The notes under the pieces: generated by a model
Databases searched by the model: none
The model's input: only the letters and a program-made list of their open reading frames with translations
What the model was told of the DNA's origin: nothing
DNA from: Bacillota bacterium
Lineage (GTDB): Bacteria; Bacillota; Clostridia; Lachnospirales; Cellulosilyticaceae
Length of the DNA: 64,000 nt
Direction: 5' to 3'
NCBI GenBank assembly: GCA_023393125.1
Contig: JAEWMQ010000030.1
Location: 76,527-140,526, forward strand
Position numbers and translations under genes: made by a program
Shown: positions 43,172 to 52,919 of the stretch, one piece after another
Layout of the letters: every line of letters begins with the position of its first letter
Numbering within the stretch: position 1 is the first letter of the stretch

Positions 43172-43582
43172 ATGATGGATAAACCTAAAGTAGCTTTTAT
43201 CTGTGTTCATAATTCTTGTCGTTCTCAAATGGCAGAAGCTTTAGGAAAACATTTAGCTGCAGAAGTATTTGAAAGTTATTCAGCTGGTACAGAGCTTAGA
43301 CCACAGATTAATCAAGATGCAGTAAGAATTGTAAAGGATTTATATCATATTGATATGAATGAAACCCAAAGGAGTAAATTATTAAGTGACATTCCAGAAG
43401 TAGATATAGTCATTACAATGGGATGTAATGTTAGCTGTCCTAACTTACCTTGTAAACATTTAGAAGATTGGGGTTTAGAAGATCCTTCTGGTAAAGAGGA
43501 TGCAGCCTTTGTTTTAACAGCAAGAACAATAGAGGAAAAAATAATAGATTTAAAACAAAGAATTGAAAAGGGTGTTTTATAA
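43172..43582 (+). CDS. arsC: Arsenate reductase, thioredoxin-type (low-molecular-weight phosphatase fold)
   Basis: 136 residues. The phosphatase loop is CVHNSCR (Cys11 to Arg17) as in low-molecular-weight tyrosine phosphatases. Downstream cysteines in GCNVSCPNLPC (Cys85, Cys89, Cys94) take the place of the redox pair used by ArsC of S. aureus. DWGLEDPSGKEDAAF is the family C-terminal signature. It reduces arsenate to arsenite with thioredoxin-like donors. It is co-transcribed with the MATE gene. No arsenite permease follows; the gene ends at a terminator (43581-43625). Confidence 0.9.
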   Translation: MMDKPKVAFICVHNSCRSQMAEALGKHLAAEVFESYSAGTELRPQINQDAVRIVKDLYHIDMNETQRSKLLSDIPEVDIVITMGCNVSCPNLPCKHLEDWGLEDPSGKEDAAFVLTARTIEEKIIDLKQRIEKGVL

Positions 43583-43625
43583 ACAAAAGAGTTAATGTCG
43601 TTAGGCGTTAACTCTTTTGTTTTAT
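43581..43625 (+). terminator. Terminator of arsC
   Basis: AAACAAAAGAGTTAA pairs perfectly with TTAACTCTTTTGTTT around a 12-base loop. Confidence 0.93.
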
Positions 43626-43708
43626 TTAATAAGAAATACTATTATATTTGTTTTCTCTTGAATATAAAAAGGAAACATTTGTTGAGTTTAACATACTATG
43701 ATGTATAA

Positions 43709-43742
43709 ATACAGCTACTTGGAGAAAGTAGCTGTATTTTAG
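43709..43742 (+). terminator. Isolated terminator-like hairpin
   Basis: ATACAGCTACT pairs with AGTAGCTGTAT around TGGAGAA, followed by TTTTAG. No gene ends immediately before it, so it may be an attenuator or small-RNA terminator. Confidence 0.5.
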
Positions 43743-43820
43743 TGAGGAAACTATAGTAGCCATAAAAATATAAACGATAAGACACGTATATTAAACAGGA
43801 AAAGTCAAGGAGGTGACCTT

Positions 43821-44168
43821 ATGGTGGCAGAAATATCAGCTAATTGGTATGCAAGGCTAAATTTGGCTAGACATTTAAAAGAAGAGGGAAATAAAGAACA
43901 GGCCTATTTATTATTTAAAGCAATTTCAAATGAAAGAGAAGCTTTTCGATTTGATAAATATGTTTATGGCACATATGAGGATTATATTGTGGAGAAAACG
44001 AAATTTTTAATTGAAATTGCCTTATTAGAGCTAGAAGTAATCGGATGTTCTAAGGGAAGCATTAAATATCTAGATGATGCGCTTAATTTGTTAGATGGTA
44101 TGGAAAGTGTTTACCCTTATGTACGTATAGATGAAATCGAGGCACTTAGAAAACGCTTGTGTCAGTAA
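43821..44168 (+). CDS. Small helical protein, TPR-like, unknown function
   Basis: 115 residues, cytoplasmic, not recognised. The ribosome site AAGGAGGTGA is excellent. Predicted nearly all-alpha: WYARLNLARHLKEEGNKEQAYLLFKAI looks like a single TPR-type helical pair, followed by LIEIALLELEVIG and YLDDALNLLDGME. It lies about 110 bases before addB, on the same strand, without a clear terminator between them. Confidence 0.65.
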   Translation: MVAEISANWYARLNLARHLKEEGNKEQAYLLFKAISNEREAFRFDKYVYGTYEDYIVEKTKFLIEIALLELEVIGCSKGSIKYLDDALNLLDGMESVYPYVRIDEIEALRKRLCQ

Positions 44169-44277
44169 AATGGTATCGCTGTTTAGCAAAACTATGATAA
44201 AATAAGCAGGGATAGAATAGATATCATAAAACATTCACATAGAGATAAACTAAGTAATAGAAAAAAGGGGTGAACAA

Positions 44278-47200
44278 ATGAAGAAAGTACAATTTATTGT
44301 AGGACGTTCAGGGGCAGGAAAGACGACTTATTGCTATGAAGCCATAGAAGCAGCTTTAAAAGAAGAAAGTTTTGATCCACTCCTCTTATTAGTGCCAGAA
44401 CAATTTAACTTACAGACACAAAAAGACTTAGCTAAAAGGCTTTATCCAGGCCTCTTAAGAGCAGAGGTTATTAGTTTTAACACGTTAGCTAGAGAGGTGT
44501 TTAAAGAAGTAGGAAAAGCTGAAGTAGCTGTTATTGAAGATTTAGAACGTATGATTATTCTAAAACGTGTTATTGAAGCACATAAAAAAGAGATTATTTT
44601 CTACAAAAAAAATATGAATAATACAGGTTTCATTGAAGCCATCAATCGTTTTATTACAGTTTTAGAACAAGCAGGTGTGAGTAAGGAGCAATTAGGCGAG
44701 CTTATAGAAAATAAGGAGGCAACCTTATTATTTAAAAGTAAGCTAACAGACATTCATATGCTTTATGAAGCCTTTGAAGATTATTTGGGTAATCAGTTTG
44801 TGACTATTGAAAAAAATATGACTCTTTTAGCAAGTAGCATCATGAAAAGCAAGAAACTAGAAAAAACATGGCTTTGGATTGATGGCTTTTATGGCTTTAC
44901 GTATAATCAATTGCTTATCATTAAAGAGTTAATGAAGAAGGTAAAGGGATTAACCATTACCTTGCCTATGGATAAGCCTTACACGAGAACAGACAGGGTA
45001 AGAAATAGCTATCCTTTTTATGAAAGTATTCAAATGCTACAAAAACTTATGGGTGTTTGTGAAGAACAGCATTTAGCTTATGAAGTGAAGTATGTTAAAG
45101 GAGCAGGAGAAAAAAATGAAGCGCTGGCTTATTTGGAGGGGCAGTACTTAAAGCCTTATGCGAACCCTTATGAAAAAGGAAATGAAGCTATTTATCTGCA
45201 GACCTACTCTTCTAGGGCGGAAGAAGTAGAACAAGTAGCTAAGCAGATTGTGACTTTAGTTATGGAAGAAGGCTATCGTTATCATGATATGGCAGTTATT
45301 GTAGGTGACCTAGCAGATTATAAGACCTTATTAGAGGGTGCTTTTAAGGAATATGAGATCCCTTATTTCTTAGATATGAAAAGAAATATTCATACCAATA
45401 GTTTAGTAGCAGCTTTAGAAGGTGTTTTAGAAGTATTAACCTCTAATTATAGCTATAAAAGTATCATGGGACTTTTAAGAACCCAAATGCTCCCTATCTC
45501 AATTGAAGAGATAGACCTATTAGAAAATTACTTATTAGCTTATGGGATTAAAGGTAAGAAAAAATGGGCACAGCCATGGGGATTTGATCAAAAAGATGAA
45601 GAGAAACAGTCACGTATTAATATAACGAGAGAAGCTGTTTTGGGACCTATTCAAAAACTAGAAACGGCTATTCAAATGACTAAAGCTTCTGGTAAAAACA
45701 AAGTCATTGACCTGACAAAGGCTTTATATGGCTTTTTAGAAGATATTGGTGCTTATAGCAAGTTAAATGAAATCATTGCCAAACATAAAACAGAAGGCAA
45801 TCGTTTATTAGAGATTGAAAATACCCAGATATGGGGAAAAATCATGGAAGTTTTCGAGCGCTTAGTGGATATTTTAGGTGAAGAAGAGCTTAATCTAATG
45901 ACCTATCGCCGTATTTTAGAAACTAGCTTTTCTTATGTAAAAATGGGAATTATTCCACCAGCACAAGACCAAGTGTTAATTGGGTCTGTAGATAGGACTA
46001 GACTTCCTCGTTTAAAAGCTTGTTTTATACTAGGAACCAATGAAGGGGTTATTCCTAAAGTAGATGAAACAACGCCTATTTTTTCGGATATGGATAAAGC
46101 GTCTCTTAGTCAGATGTGTAAGGAAGATAAAGGACCAAAAGGACGATTAAATGAGCTAATTATTGACCAGCCTCTTTATGGCGGGCAGTTTAGTATTTAT
46201 ACGATGTTAACAAGGGCTACGGAAAAGCTTTTTGTAAGTGCAGCCATGGCTGATGAAAATGGTAAGCCTCTAAGAACTTCTCTCGTTTATTACAAGCTGA
46301 AAAAGTTGTTTGGTGAAACACCAAAACCTTTACAAGGAGATTTTCTAAGTCAAATCTATCGCCCACTGCCTACTTTTGGTTATGTAGGGAATTTACTGAG
46401 AGAATACGTAGAAGGTAGGTTAGAAGGAGAAGCATGGAAAGACTTAGTGAGTTGGTATGCAACTAAAGACGAGTGGAAAGACCGCTTAAAGGGCTTAACA
46501 GATTATTTGTTTTATACAAATCAACAGCACTATTTACAAGAAGAAACAACAAAACTACTTTATGGCAATAAGTTAGATACTAGTATTTCTAAGCTAGAAA
46601 CTTTTAGGCAATGTGCTTGTTGCTATTTTATGCGTTATGGGATTAAAGCAGAAGAACGCCGTTTATTCCGTTTTGATAGAGCCAAGGTAGGAACACTATT
46701 TCATGCGGCTTTAGAGCAATATCCTAAAGAGCTCAGCTTAATGAATACTACTTGGACTAAAGCCACCAGGGAAGAAATGCAGCAAGGTGTAAAAAAGGCT
46801 ACAGCTTATGCGGTAGAGCAGGTAAATGAAGCCCAGAGAGAAACGGGACGTTTTCAGTTTACAGCAGCTAAGGTAGAAAAAATGACTTCTAGGGCAATTC
46901 ATGCTTTAACAGCTCATCTCAAAAATGGTGAATTCGAACCTATGGGTTATGAAATTAATTTTGGAGAAGGTAAGGGCTTTCCTCCAATTGAAATTGCTAT
47001 TGATGAAGTAAGAACCATTCTAGTGACTGGGCAAATTGATCGTGTAGATGTGTATTATAAAGATGACAATCAGCAATATATTAAAATCTTAGATTACAAA
47101 TCAGGGCAAAAGAACTTTAATTTATTAGAAGTGTATTATGGTTTACAGCTTCAATTGCTGTTATATCTAGATGCTTATTTAAAGAAACATCATAGTTATG

Positions 47201-47673
47201 AAGCTGGTGGGGTTTTCTACTTCCACATTAATAATCCTTATGTAAGCTATAAAGTAGGAATGGATGAAGTGCAGCTTCAGGAAAGTAGCTTAAAGCAATT
47301 TAAACTTTCTGGTTTAGCATTAGATGAACCAGAAATTATTGCTGCTCTTGATAAGTCAGGGACAGGCAGTACGATTCCCGTTAGTTTAAATAAAGATGGT
47401 AGTATTAAAAAAGGCTCTTCAGTGGCTACCCCAGAACAGTTTAAGCTACTGGAAAATCATATTATTGACACGATCAGAGGATTGGGACAAGAACTACTAG
47501 AAGGTAAAGTAAGTGCTAAACCTTACCGCTTAAAAGGCAAAAACCCTTGTGAATATTGTATTTATCATACCATTTGTCAGTTCAGTGAAGAACAAGTAGA
47601 TAACTGTTATGATACCTTAGAACAATTAAGTAAAGAAGAAATATGGGAAAAACTAGAGAAGGAGGGCTTATAA
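44278..47673 (+). CDS. addB: ATP-dependent helicase/nuclease subunit B
   Basis: 1131 residues, close to the usual AddB length. With AddA it forms the Firmicutes counterpart of RecBCD and processes double-strand breaks for recombination. The N-terminal P-loop is VGRSGAGKTTYC (about 7-18). The middle is the inactivated helicase-like portion. The C-terminal RecB-type nuclease has QIDRVDVYY and ILDYKSGQ. Iron-sulfur cluster cysteines are in FRQCACC and in CEYCIYHTIC near the end. GGGG precedes the ATG. The stop abuts the addA start with no base between (47673/47674), so translation is coupled. Confidence 0.95.
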   Translation: MKKVQFIVGRSGAGKTTYCYEAIEAALKEESFDPLLLLVPEQFNLQTQKDLAKRLYPGLLRAEVISFNTLAREVFKEVGKAEVAVIEDLERMIILKRVIEAHKKEIIFYKKNMNNTGFIEAINRFITVLEQAGVSKEQLGELIENKEATLLFKSKLTDIHMLYEAFEDYLGNQFVTIEKNMTLLASSIMKSKKLEKTWLWIDGFYGFTYNQLLIIKELMKKVKGLTITLPMDKPYTRTDRVRNSYPFYESIQMLQKLMGVCEEQHLAYEVKYVKGAGEKNEALAYLEGQYLKPYANPYEKGNEAIYLQTYSSRAEEVEQVAKQIVTLVMEEGYRYHDMAVIVGDLADYKTLLEGAFKEYEIPYFLDMKRNIHTNSLVAALEGVLEVLTSNYSYKSIMGLLRTQMLPISIEEIDLLENYLLAYGIKGKKKWAQPWGFDQKDEEKQSRINITREAVLGPIQKLETAIQMTKASGKNKVIDLTKALYGFLEDIGAYSKLNEIIAKHKTEGNRLLEIENTQIWGKIMEVFERLVDILGEEELNLMTYRRILETSFSYVKMGIIPPAQDQVLIGSVDRTRLPRLKACFILGTNEGVIPKVDETTPIFSDMDKASLSQMCKEDKGPKGRLNELIIDQPLYGGQFSIYTMLTRATEKLFVSAAMADENGKPLRTSLVYYKLKKLFGETPKPLQGDFLSQIYRPLPTFGYVGNLLREYVEGRLEGEAWKDLVSWYATKDEWKDRLKGLTDYLFYTNQQHYLQEETTKLLYGNKLDTSISKLETFRQCACCYFMRYGIKAEERRLFRFDRAKVGTLFHAALEQYPKELSLMNTTWTKATREEMQQGVKKATAYAVEQVNEAQRETGRFQFTAAKVEKMTSRAIHALTAHLKNGEFEPMGYEINFGEGKGFPPIEIAIDEVRTILVTGQIDRVDVYYKDDNQQYIKILDYKSGQKNFNLLEVYYGLQLQLLLYLDAYLKKHHSYEAGGVFYFHINNPYVSYKVGMDEVQLQESSLKQFKLSGLALDEPEIIAALDKSGTGSTIPVSLNKDGSIKKGSSVATPEQFKLLENHIIDTIRGLGQELLEGKVSAKPYRLKGKNPCEYCIYHTICQFSEEQVDNCYDTLEQLSKEEIWEKLEKEGL

Positions 47674-50600
47674 ATGGCATGGACACCAGCACAGCAGGCA
47701 GCTATTGATCAAAGAGAAGCAAATATTTTAGTTTCAGCAGCAGCAGGTTCAGGAAAAACAGCAGTTTTAACAGAGCGTGTCATGAAGCGTATCATTGGAA
47801 GTGAGCAAGAAGTACCTATAGAAATTGATCGCTTTTTAATTGTAACCTTCACTAGTGCTGCAGCAGGAGAAATGAAGGAGCGTATCTTGCAAAAGCTTTC
47901 GGATTATATGAATAGCCTTCAAGAAAATCTAAATGAAGAAAATCTAAAGAAGATAGATTATATTGAACGTCAAATGGCTTTGGTACCACAAGCTTCTATT
48001 TCAACGATTCACTCATTTTGTTTAAAAACAATTAAAGCGTATTTTAATCGCTTGGATATTGACCCTAATATTAAAGTAGGTACACAGGCAGAGCTAGATG
48101 TAATGAAAAGGGAACTGCTAGATGAACTTTTAGAGGAATATCTTGAAGAGGGTGCACCTGACTTTATGGCATTAGCAGAAGTTTATGGAGATGTACAAGG
48201 TTTAGACGGCTTGAAAAATTTAATTTTGGATGTTTCTACATTCTCTAAAAGTACACCTTTTCCAAAGGTATGGCTTCATAACCAAGTGTCGCGTTTAAAA
48301 ACAGTTTATACTAGTTTAAATGAAATGCCTTGGTCAGAAAGTATTCGTACCCATTTATTAAGTCAATTACAAGATGTACGTATTATTTATGATAAAGCCA
48401 TAGCGTTATGTGAAAAGCCTAATGGGCCAGAGCTTTACCTAGAAGCTATTCATAGTGATTTAGCTGAGATTAAAGATATTCATCAGGAGATGTCACTAGA
48501 AGAACTGATTAGATGCATTAAAAACACTCATTTTATTGCCCTTTCAAGAAAAAAACAAGAATGTGATGTAGCCTTAAAGGAGCGTGTAAAAGCCTATCGT
48601 GACTTAGGTAAAGAAGTAATTAAAGGCTTACAAGATGATTTAGCTTTTATTGAGGATCCTCTTTTAATGGCGCAGCTACCTAGGTTAGGAGATCTCATGG
48701 CTACTTTAGTAAAGCTTATTGAAGCCTTTGAAGAACGCTACCAATTAGAAAAGCAAAATGCAGGAGTTGTAGACTATAATGACTTAGAACATTTCTGTCT
48801 TCAACTTTTAGTAGAACCTATTTTTAATGAAGCAGGGGAATTAGTAGAGGTCATTTATACGGATGTAGCCAAAGAGCTAAGTAGTTTTTACAAAGAGATT
48901 TATATTGATGAGTATCAAGATAGTAATACAGTACAGGAAACTTTATTGAAAGCAGTCGCTGAGGCTAATAAGGAAGAAGGACCAACGCGTTTTATGGTAG
49001 GCGATATGAAACAAAGTATTTATCGCTTTAGATTAGCGAATCCCCTTATTTTTGCGGAGAAATACGGAAGCTGGGAAAAGCATCAGGTAACTTCATCTAC
49101 TACAGGTAATAACGTATGTATTGATTTATCTCAGAATTTTAGAAGCAGAGATAATATTCTTCAAGGTGTTAATGACTTATTTCAGCAAGTGATGAGCGTG
49201 CGAGTAGGAGAACTTGAATATGATGAATATGCTGAGTTAAAGGTAGGCAATCATTATGAAGAAGGAAACCCAGAGTCTTTACCAGAGGGAGCTTTATCAG
49301 AAGCTATTGAAGTACACATTTTAGAAACCAAAGAACCAGAAAACGCAGAAGAAACAGGGCTTGAGGATTTAAAGAACGTGGAATGTGAAGCGATGCTAGT
49401 TGCTAACTTAGTAGATAAGCTTCTTAAAGGAGAAGGTAATCCAACTCATATTTTTGATAAGGCATTAGGAACCTATCGTAAGGTAGAAGCAAGAGATATC
49501 GTCATTTTATTAAGAGCAACGAAAGAAAAGGCAGGTATCTTTGAAAATGCCTTGATGCAAAAAGGCATAGGTGCTTATGCAGATATTGGAGGGAACTTCT
49601 TTGATGCACTGGAAATTCAAACGATAATGAGTTTATTAAAGATTATAGATAATCCTTTACAGGATATCCCTTTGATCACTGTACTACGCTCACCTATTGT
49701 AGGTGTGAGTTTAGATGAATTAGTTTATATTCGTAAAGCAGCAGAAACAGGTTGTTTTTATGAAGCACTCATGAAGTATTTAGAAACTTATCAAAATAAT
49801 CCTTTATTAAATCGTTTTATGAGCATGCTCAGTAACTACCGCAATATGAGTAGTGAACTAAGTCTAGAAGAACTACTAGCAAGGCTTTATGTGGAAACCG
49901 GATATTATCGTTATGTAGCTATGTTGCCAACAGGAGCTAAGAAGAAGGCTAATCTAGAGTTATTTAAAAAGTATGCAGAGGCCTATGAAAATAGTCAAAA
50001 TGGTAAGTTGTTTGGGTTTATTCAATATTTAGATCAACTAGCACAGACGCCAGATGGTTTAGCGGAAGCAAAACTCGTTGGAGAAAATGAGAACTTAGTT
50101 CAAATTATGAGTATCCATAAAAGTAAGGGGCTAGAGTTTAGTGTGGTTTTCTTATGTGATACTGGAAAGCGCTTTAATAATAATGATATGATGAAATCTG
50201 TTTTACTCCATAATGAGTTAGGCTTAGCACCAGATTATTTAGATACTAGCAAATATGTCAAATATCCTACGATTCCTAAAATGGCCATTAAAAATCAAAT
50301 TCTTTCTGAAAATATTTCTGAAGAAATGCGTGTGCTTTATGTGGCACTAACTCGTGCTAAAGAGAAATTATTTATTACAGGAACACTTAGTGATGTCACA
50401 GATGCTGCCTATAAATGGAGCTTATATGCAAGTAGAGAAGAAGCAGCTATCTTGCCATTAGGCGTTAAACGTGCGGGCTCTTATTTAAATTGGATTGGTT
50501 TAAGCTTATATGCCCATAATGATTTAGAAGATTTAAGGCTACTGACTCATGAAGAACCAACTTATTTATTTGAAGGACGTGGTAAATGGCAACTACGTGT

Positions 50601-51429
50601 ATGGAGTAAAGAAGAATTAGGTGATTTACAGACTAGTAGAGAGCAAGGTATTGAAGAAAAAAGAGATTTGTTAGAAGAATGGGATACAGAAAATGTTTAT
50701 GGGCCTTATAAAGAAATAATCTTCAATCGTTTAAATAGTGAGTACGCTCATGAAGAAGCAGTATTATTACCTACAAAAGTATCTGTTTCGGAAATTAAAA
50801 GAGAGGCTATGGGTCAACTTACAGACGATGAAGTGTATGAAGTGAATTTATATCCAGTAGAAGAAGAGGCGCCAGTGCCAAGCTTTATCAAAGGGCAAGA
50901 GGAACTAAAGGGCGCTAAGAGAGGGACACTGATTCATAGTGTGTTTGAGCATCTAGACTTTCTTAAATTCACAGAAGTAGCAGCTATAGAGGAAGAACTC
51001 ATGCATCTAGTAAATTCGCATCAACTCTCAGCCGAAGTACTAGAGGTCGTTAGTAGTAAACGTCTTGCAGAAATGGCTAATTCCGAGGTAGTCAAGAAAA
51101 TGAGAAGAGCACAATATGTAGAAAAGGAAAAAGCCTTTATTTATTTAGCTAATGCGAAGTTGGTAAACGAAGCTTATCCTGAGGGAGAAGAAATTTTAAT
51201 TCAAGGAGTCATTGATAGTTTTTACATTGATGAAGAAGGCATTACCTTAATTGATTATAAAACAGACTATGTTGATAAAGAGCAAAAGGAACTTAGTATT
51301 CAAAGGATAAAGGAAAAATATACTAAACAACTTGAACTATATAGTTTGGCGCTATCTGACATTACAAAGTTAACAGTTGCCCATAAGTATATCTACTTGT
51401 ATAATGTAAATGAGTGGATACATCTATAA
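47674..51429 (+). CDS. addA: ATP-dependent helicase/nuclease subunit A
   Basis: 1251 residues. AddA supplies the active UvrD-type 3'-5' helicase and a nuclease. In order: TPAQQAAID, Walker A SAAAGSGKTAVLTERV (about 22-37), YIDEYQDSNTVQE as Walker B, VGDMKQSIYRFR, MSIHKSKGLEFSVVF and RVLYVALTRAKEKLF as motifs III, V and VI, and a C-terminal RecB-family nuclease with GVIDSFYIDEEGITLIDYKTDYV region active residues. AGGAGG for this start lies inside the end of addB. The HAD gene begins 18 bases after its stop. Confidence 0.96.
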   Translation: MAWTPAQQAAIDQREANILVSAAAGSGKTAVLTERVMKRIIGSEQEVPIEIDRFLIVTFTSAAAGEMKERILQKLSDYMNSLQENLNEENLKKIDYIERQMALVPQASISTIHSFCLKTIKAYFNRLDIDPNIKVGTQAELDVMKRELLDELLEEYLEEGAPDFMALAEVYGDVQGLDGLKNLILDVSTFSKSTPFPKVWLHNQVSRLKTVYTSLNEMPWSESIRTHLLSQLQDVRIIYDKAIALCEKPNGPELYLEAIHSDLAEIKDIHQEMSLEELIRCIKNTHFIALSRKKQECDVALKERVKAYRDLGKEVIKGLQDDLAFIEDPLLMAQLPRLGDLMATLVKLIEAFEERYQLEKQNAGVVDYNDLEHFCLQLLVEPIFNEAGELVEVIYTDVAKELSSFYKEIYIDEYQDSNTVQETLLKAVAEANKEEGPTRFMVGDMKQSIYRFRLANPLIFAEKYGSWEKHQVTSSTTGNNVCIDLSQNFRSRDNILQGVNDLFQQVMSVRVGELEYDEYAELKVGNHYEEGNPESLPEGALSEAIEVHILETKEPENAEETGLEDLKNVECEAMLVANLVDKLLKGEGNPTHIFDKALGTYRKVEARDIVILLRATKEKAGIFENALMQKGIGAYADIGGNFFDALEIQTIMSLLKIIDNPLQDIPLITVLRSPIVGVSLDELVYIRKAAETGCFYEALMKYLETYQNNPLLNRFMSMLSNYRNMSSELSLEELLARLYVETGYYRYVAMLPTGAKKKANLELFKKYAEAYENSQNGKLFGFIQYLDQLAQTPDGLAEAKLVGENENLVQIMSIHKSKGLEFSVVFLCDTGKRFNNNDMMKSVLLHNELGLAPDYLDTSKYVKYPTIPKMAIKNQILSENISEEMRVLYVALTRAKEKLFITGTLSDVTDAAYKWSLYASREEAAILPLGVKRAGSYLNWIGLSLYAHNDLEDLRLLTHEEPTYLFEGRGKWQLRVWSKEELGDLQTSREQGIEEKRDLLEEWDTENVYGPYKEIIFNRLNSEYAHEEAVLLPTKVSVSEIKREAMGQLTDDEVYEVNLYPVEEEAPVPSFIKGQEELKGAKRGTLIHSVFEHLDFLKFTEVAAIEEELMHLVNSHQLSAEVLEVVSSKRLAEMANSEVVKKMRRAQYVEKEKAFIYLANAKLVNEAYPEGEEILIQGVIDSFYIDEEGITLIDYKTDYVDKEQKELSIQRIKEKYTKQLELYSLALSDITKLTVAHKYIYLYNVNEWIHL

Positions 51430-51446
51430 GAGACCAGGAGGACAAC

Positions 51447-52247
51447 ATGATTAAGCTAATCGCAACGGATATGGATGGCACTTTACTAAATAGTAAAGGA
51501 GAACTTTCACCTGATTTCTACCGTGTATTTCAGGAGTTAAAAGAAAAAAACATTGTTTTTGCCGCAGCCAGTGGCAGACAGTATTTTACCTTAGTGGAAA
51601 ATTTTAAGGAAGTATCAGATGATATGTTGTTCATTGCTGAAAATGGTACTTATATTGCTTATCGCGGCAAAGAAATAGCCGTTCACCCATTAGATAGAGA
51701 AATAGCTCATGAGCTCATCAAAAAGGGACGTACTATTGAAGATGCCTATATTGTATTAGCAACGAGTAAAGGTGCTTATATCGAAAATACTAGGGAAGAC
51801 TTTGTAAAAGAAGTAAATAAGTATTATGTAAAATGCCAGTTGACTGATGATTTACTCAGTGTTGAGGGAGACATTTTAAAAGTAACTATATGCGATTTTA
51901 AAGGTGCAGAACATAATAGCTATTTAGCATATGAGGATTTACGTGATAAGGCTCAAATGAGCGTGGCAGGAGACATTTGGTTAGATATGATGGCTAATGG
52001 TGTTAATAAAGGAAAAGCTATTGAAGATATTCAGCAGCAATTAGGTATTACTTATGAAGAGACCATGGTATTTGGAGACTACTTAAATGACTTTGAGATG
52101 CTTCAAAAAGCGCACCATAGCTATGCAATGGCAAATGCACATCCATCCTTAAAAGAAATAGCGAGATTTTCGGCAAAGAGCAATGATGAAGATGGGGTTA
52201 TACAAAAGATTAAGGAGGTTGTATTAAAACACAATGATGAATACTAA
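51447..52247 (+). CDS. Cof-type HAD hydrolase
   Basis: 266 residues from the ATG at 51447 (AGGAGG upstream; a longer frame from 51414 would overlap addA and lacks a ribosome site). HAD motif I is DMDGTLLNS, motif II is AASGR, and motifs III/IV are in GVNKGKAIEDI and GDYLNDFEMLQKA. The C2B cap domain places it in the Cof/YbjI group of cytoplasmic sugar or nucleotide phosphate phosphatases; the substrate is unknown. It overlaps the lipoprotein gene by 14 bases. Both probably belong to the addBA transcript. Confidence 0.92.
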   Translation: MIKLIATDMDGTLLNSKGELSPDFYRVFQELKEKNIVFAAASGRQYFTLVENFKEVSDDMLFIAENGTYIAYRGKEIAVHPLDREIAHELIKKGRTIEDAYIVLATSKGAYIENTREDFVKEVNKYYVKCQLTDDLLSVEGDILKVTICDFKGAEHNSYLAYEDLRDKAQMSVAGDIWLDMMANGVNKGKAIEDIQQQLGITYEETMVFGDYLNDFEMLQKAHHSYAMANAHPSLKEIARFSAKSNDEDGVIQKIKEVVLKHNDEY

Positions 52248-52875
52248 GAAATTTGTAGCCCTAGGGTTAATCAGTATGTTTACCTTTACAGGATGTTTTA
52301 ATCAAAATTCACCAGTTGATAGCAAAGGAGTAGAGCCAATCACTTCTCCGGCTGTAACCAAATCTGTAGAGGAAGAATCAGTAGCAGTAAAAGAAGTAGA
52401 AGATAAGGCGGAGGTAGAAGCAGAGACTACTACTAAAGAAGCTGAAGTAAAAAATCAAACAGCTATTAAAGATTTCATTGCATTAGGACAGCTGATGGGC
52501 AAAAAGCAAGCTGATGTTATAGCTTTAATGGGTAAAGCAGAAGAAACTAAGAACTTAGAAAATACAAATATTCTTTTGGCAGATTATTATACACAAACTA
52601 TTTTGGAGCAAACAGTTAGAATAGAGATTGTTTATAATGATGACAAAGGAGAAGTTAACTTTATTAATATGACTTGTAAACAAACTGATGATGTAGAAGG
52701 TTTTGTAGAAGCTTTTGCTAAGGAATTAACAGCAGAGTTTGGTGAATCAAGTATTGAAAAAATTACTAATGTAAGAGGAACTAAAAGAAGACAATGGCAA
52801 GATAGTACTTTAACGTATGTATTATCTTATGTAGAAGATACCGTTACATTAGATATGTATCTAACAGATAAATAA
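52234..52875 (+). CDS. Predicted lipoprotein, unknown function
   Basis: 213 residues. A lipoprotein signal peptide (FVALGLISMFTFTGC, lipobox FTGC with Cys near residue 21) predicts a lipid-anchored protein on the outer face of the membrane. A Glu/Val/Lys-rich low-complexity linker (about 35-75) is followed by a compact domain (about 80-213) with alternating strands that I do not recognise. Two ATGs stand at 52234 and 52237; the nearest ribosome site, AAGGAGG at 52212-52218, is 15-18 bases away, unusually far. It overlaps the HAD gene by 14 bases. Confidence 0.75.
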   Translation: MMNTKKFVALGLISMFTFTGCFNQNSPVDSKGVEPITSPAVTKSVEEESVAVKEVEDKAEVEAETTTKEAEVKNQTAIKDFIALGQLMGKKQADVIALMGKAEETKNLENTNILLADYYTQTILEQTVRIEIVYNDDKGEVNFINMTCKQTDDVEGFVEAFAKELTAEFGESSIEKITNVRGTKRRQWQDSTLTYVLSYVEDTVTLDMYLTDK

Positions 52876-52878
52876 GCA

Positions 52879-52918
52879 TAAAAAAGTCCACTCTAGCTAA
52901 GTTAGAATGGACTTTTTT
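52879..52918. terminator. Bidirectional terminator between the lipoprotein and Prx-GH18 genes
   Basis: AAAAAAGTCCA pairs with TGGACTTTTTT, extended internally by CTCTA with TTAGAA, with A and T runs on either side. Confidence 0.92.
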
Positions 52919-52919
52919 A

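Noticed and set aside
36580..43582. Accessory-looking region considered as an integrated mobile element
   Set aside because: No integrase, transposase, direct repeats or tRNA junction were found, and base composition is like the surroundings.
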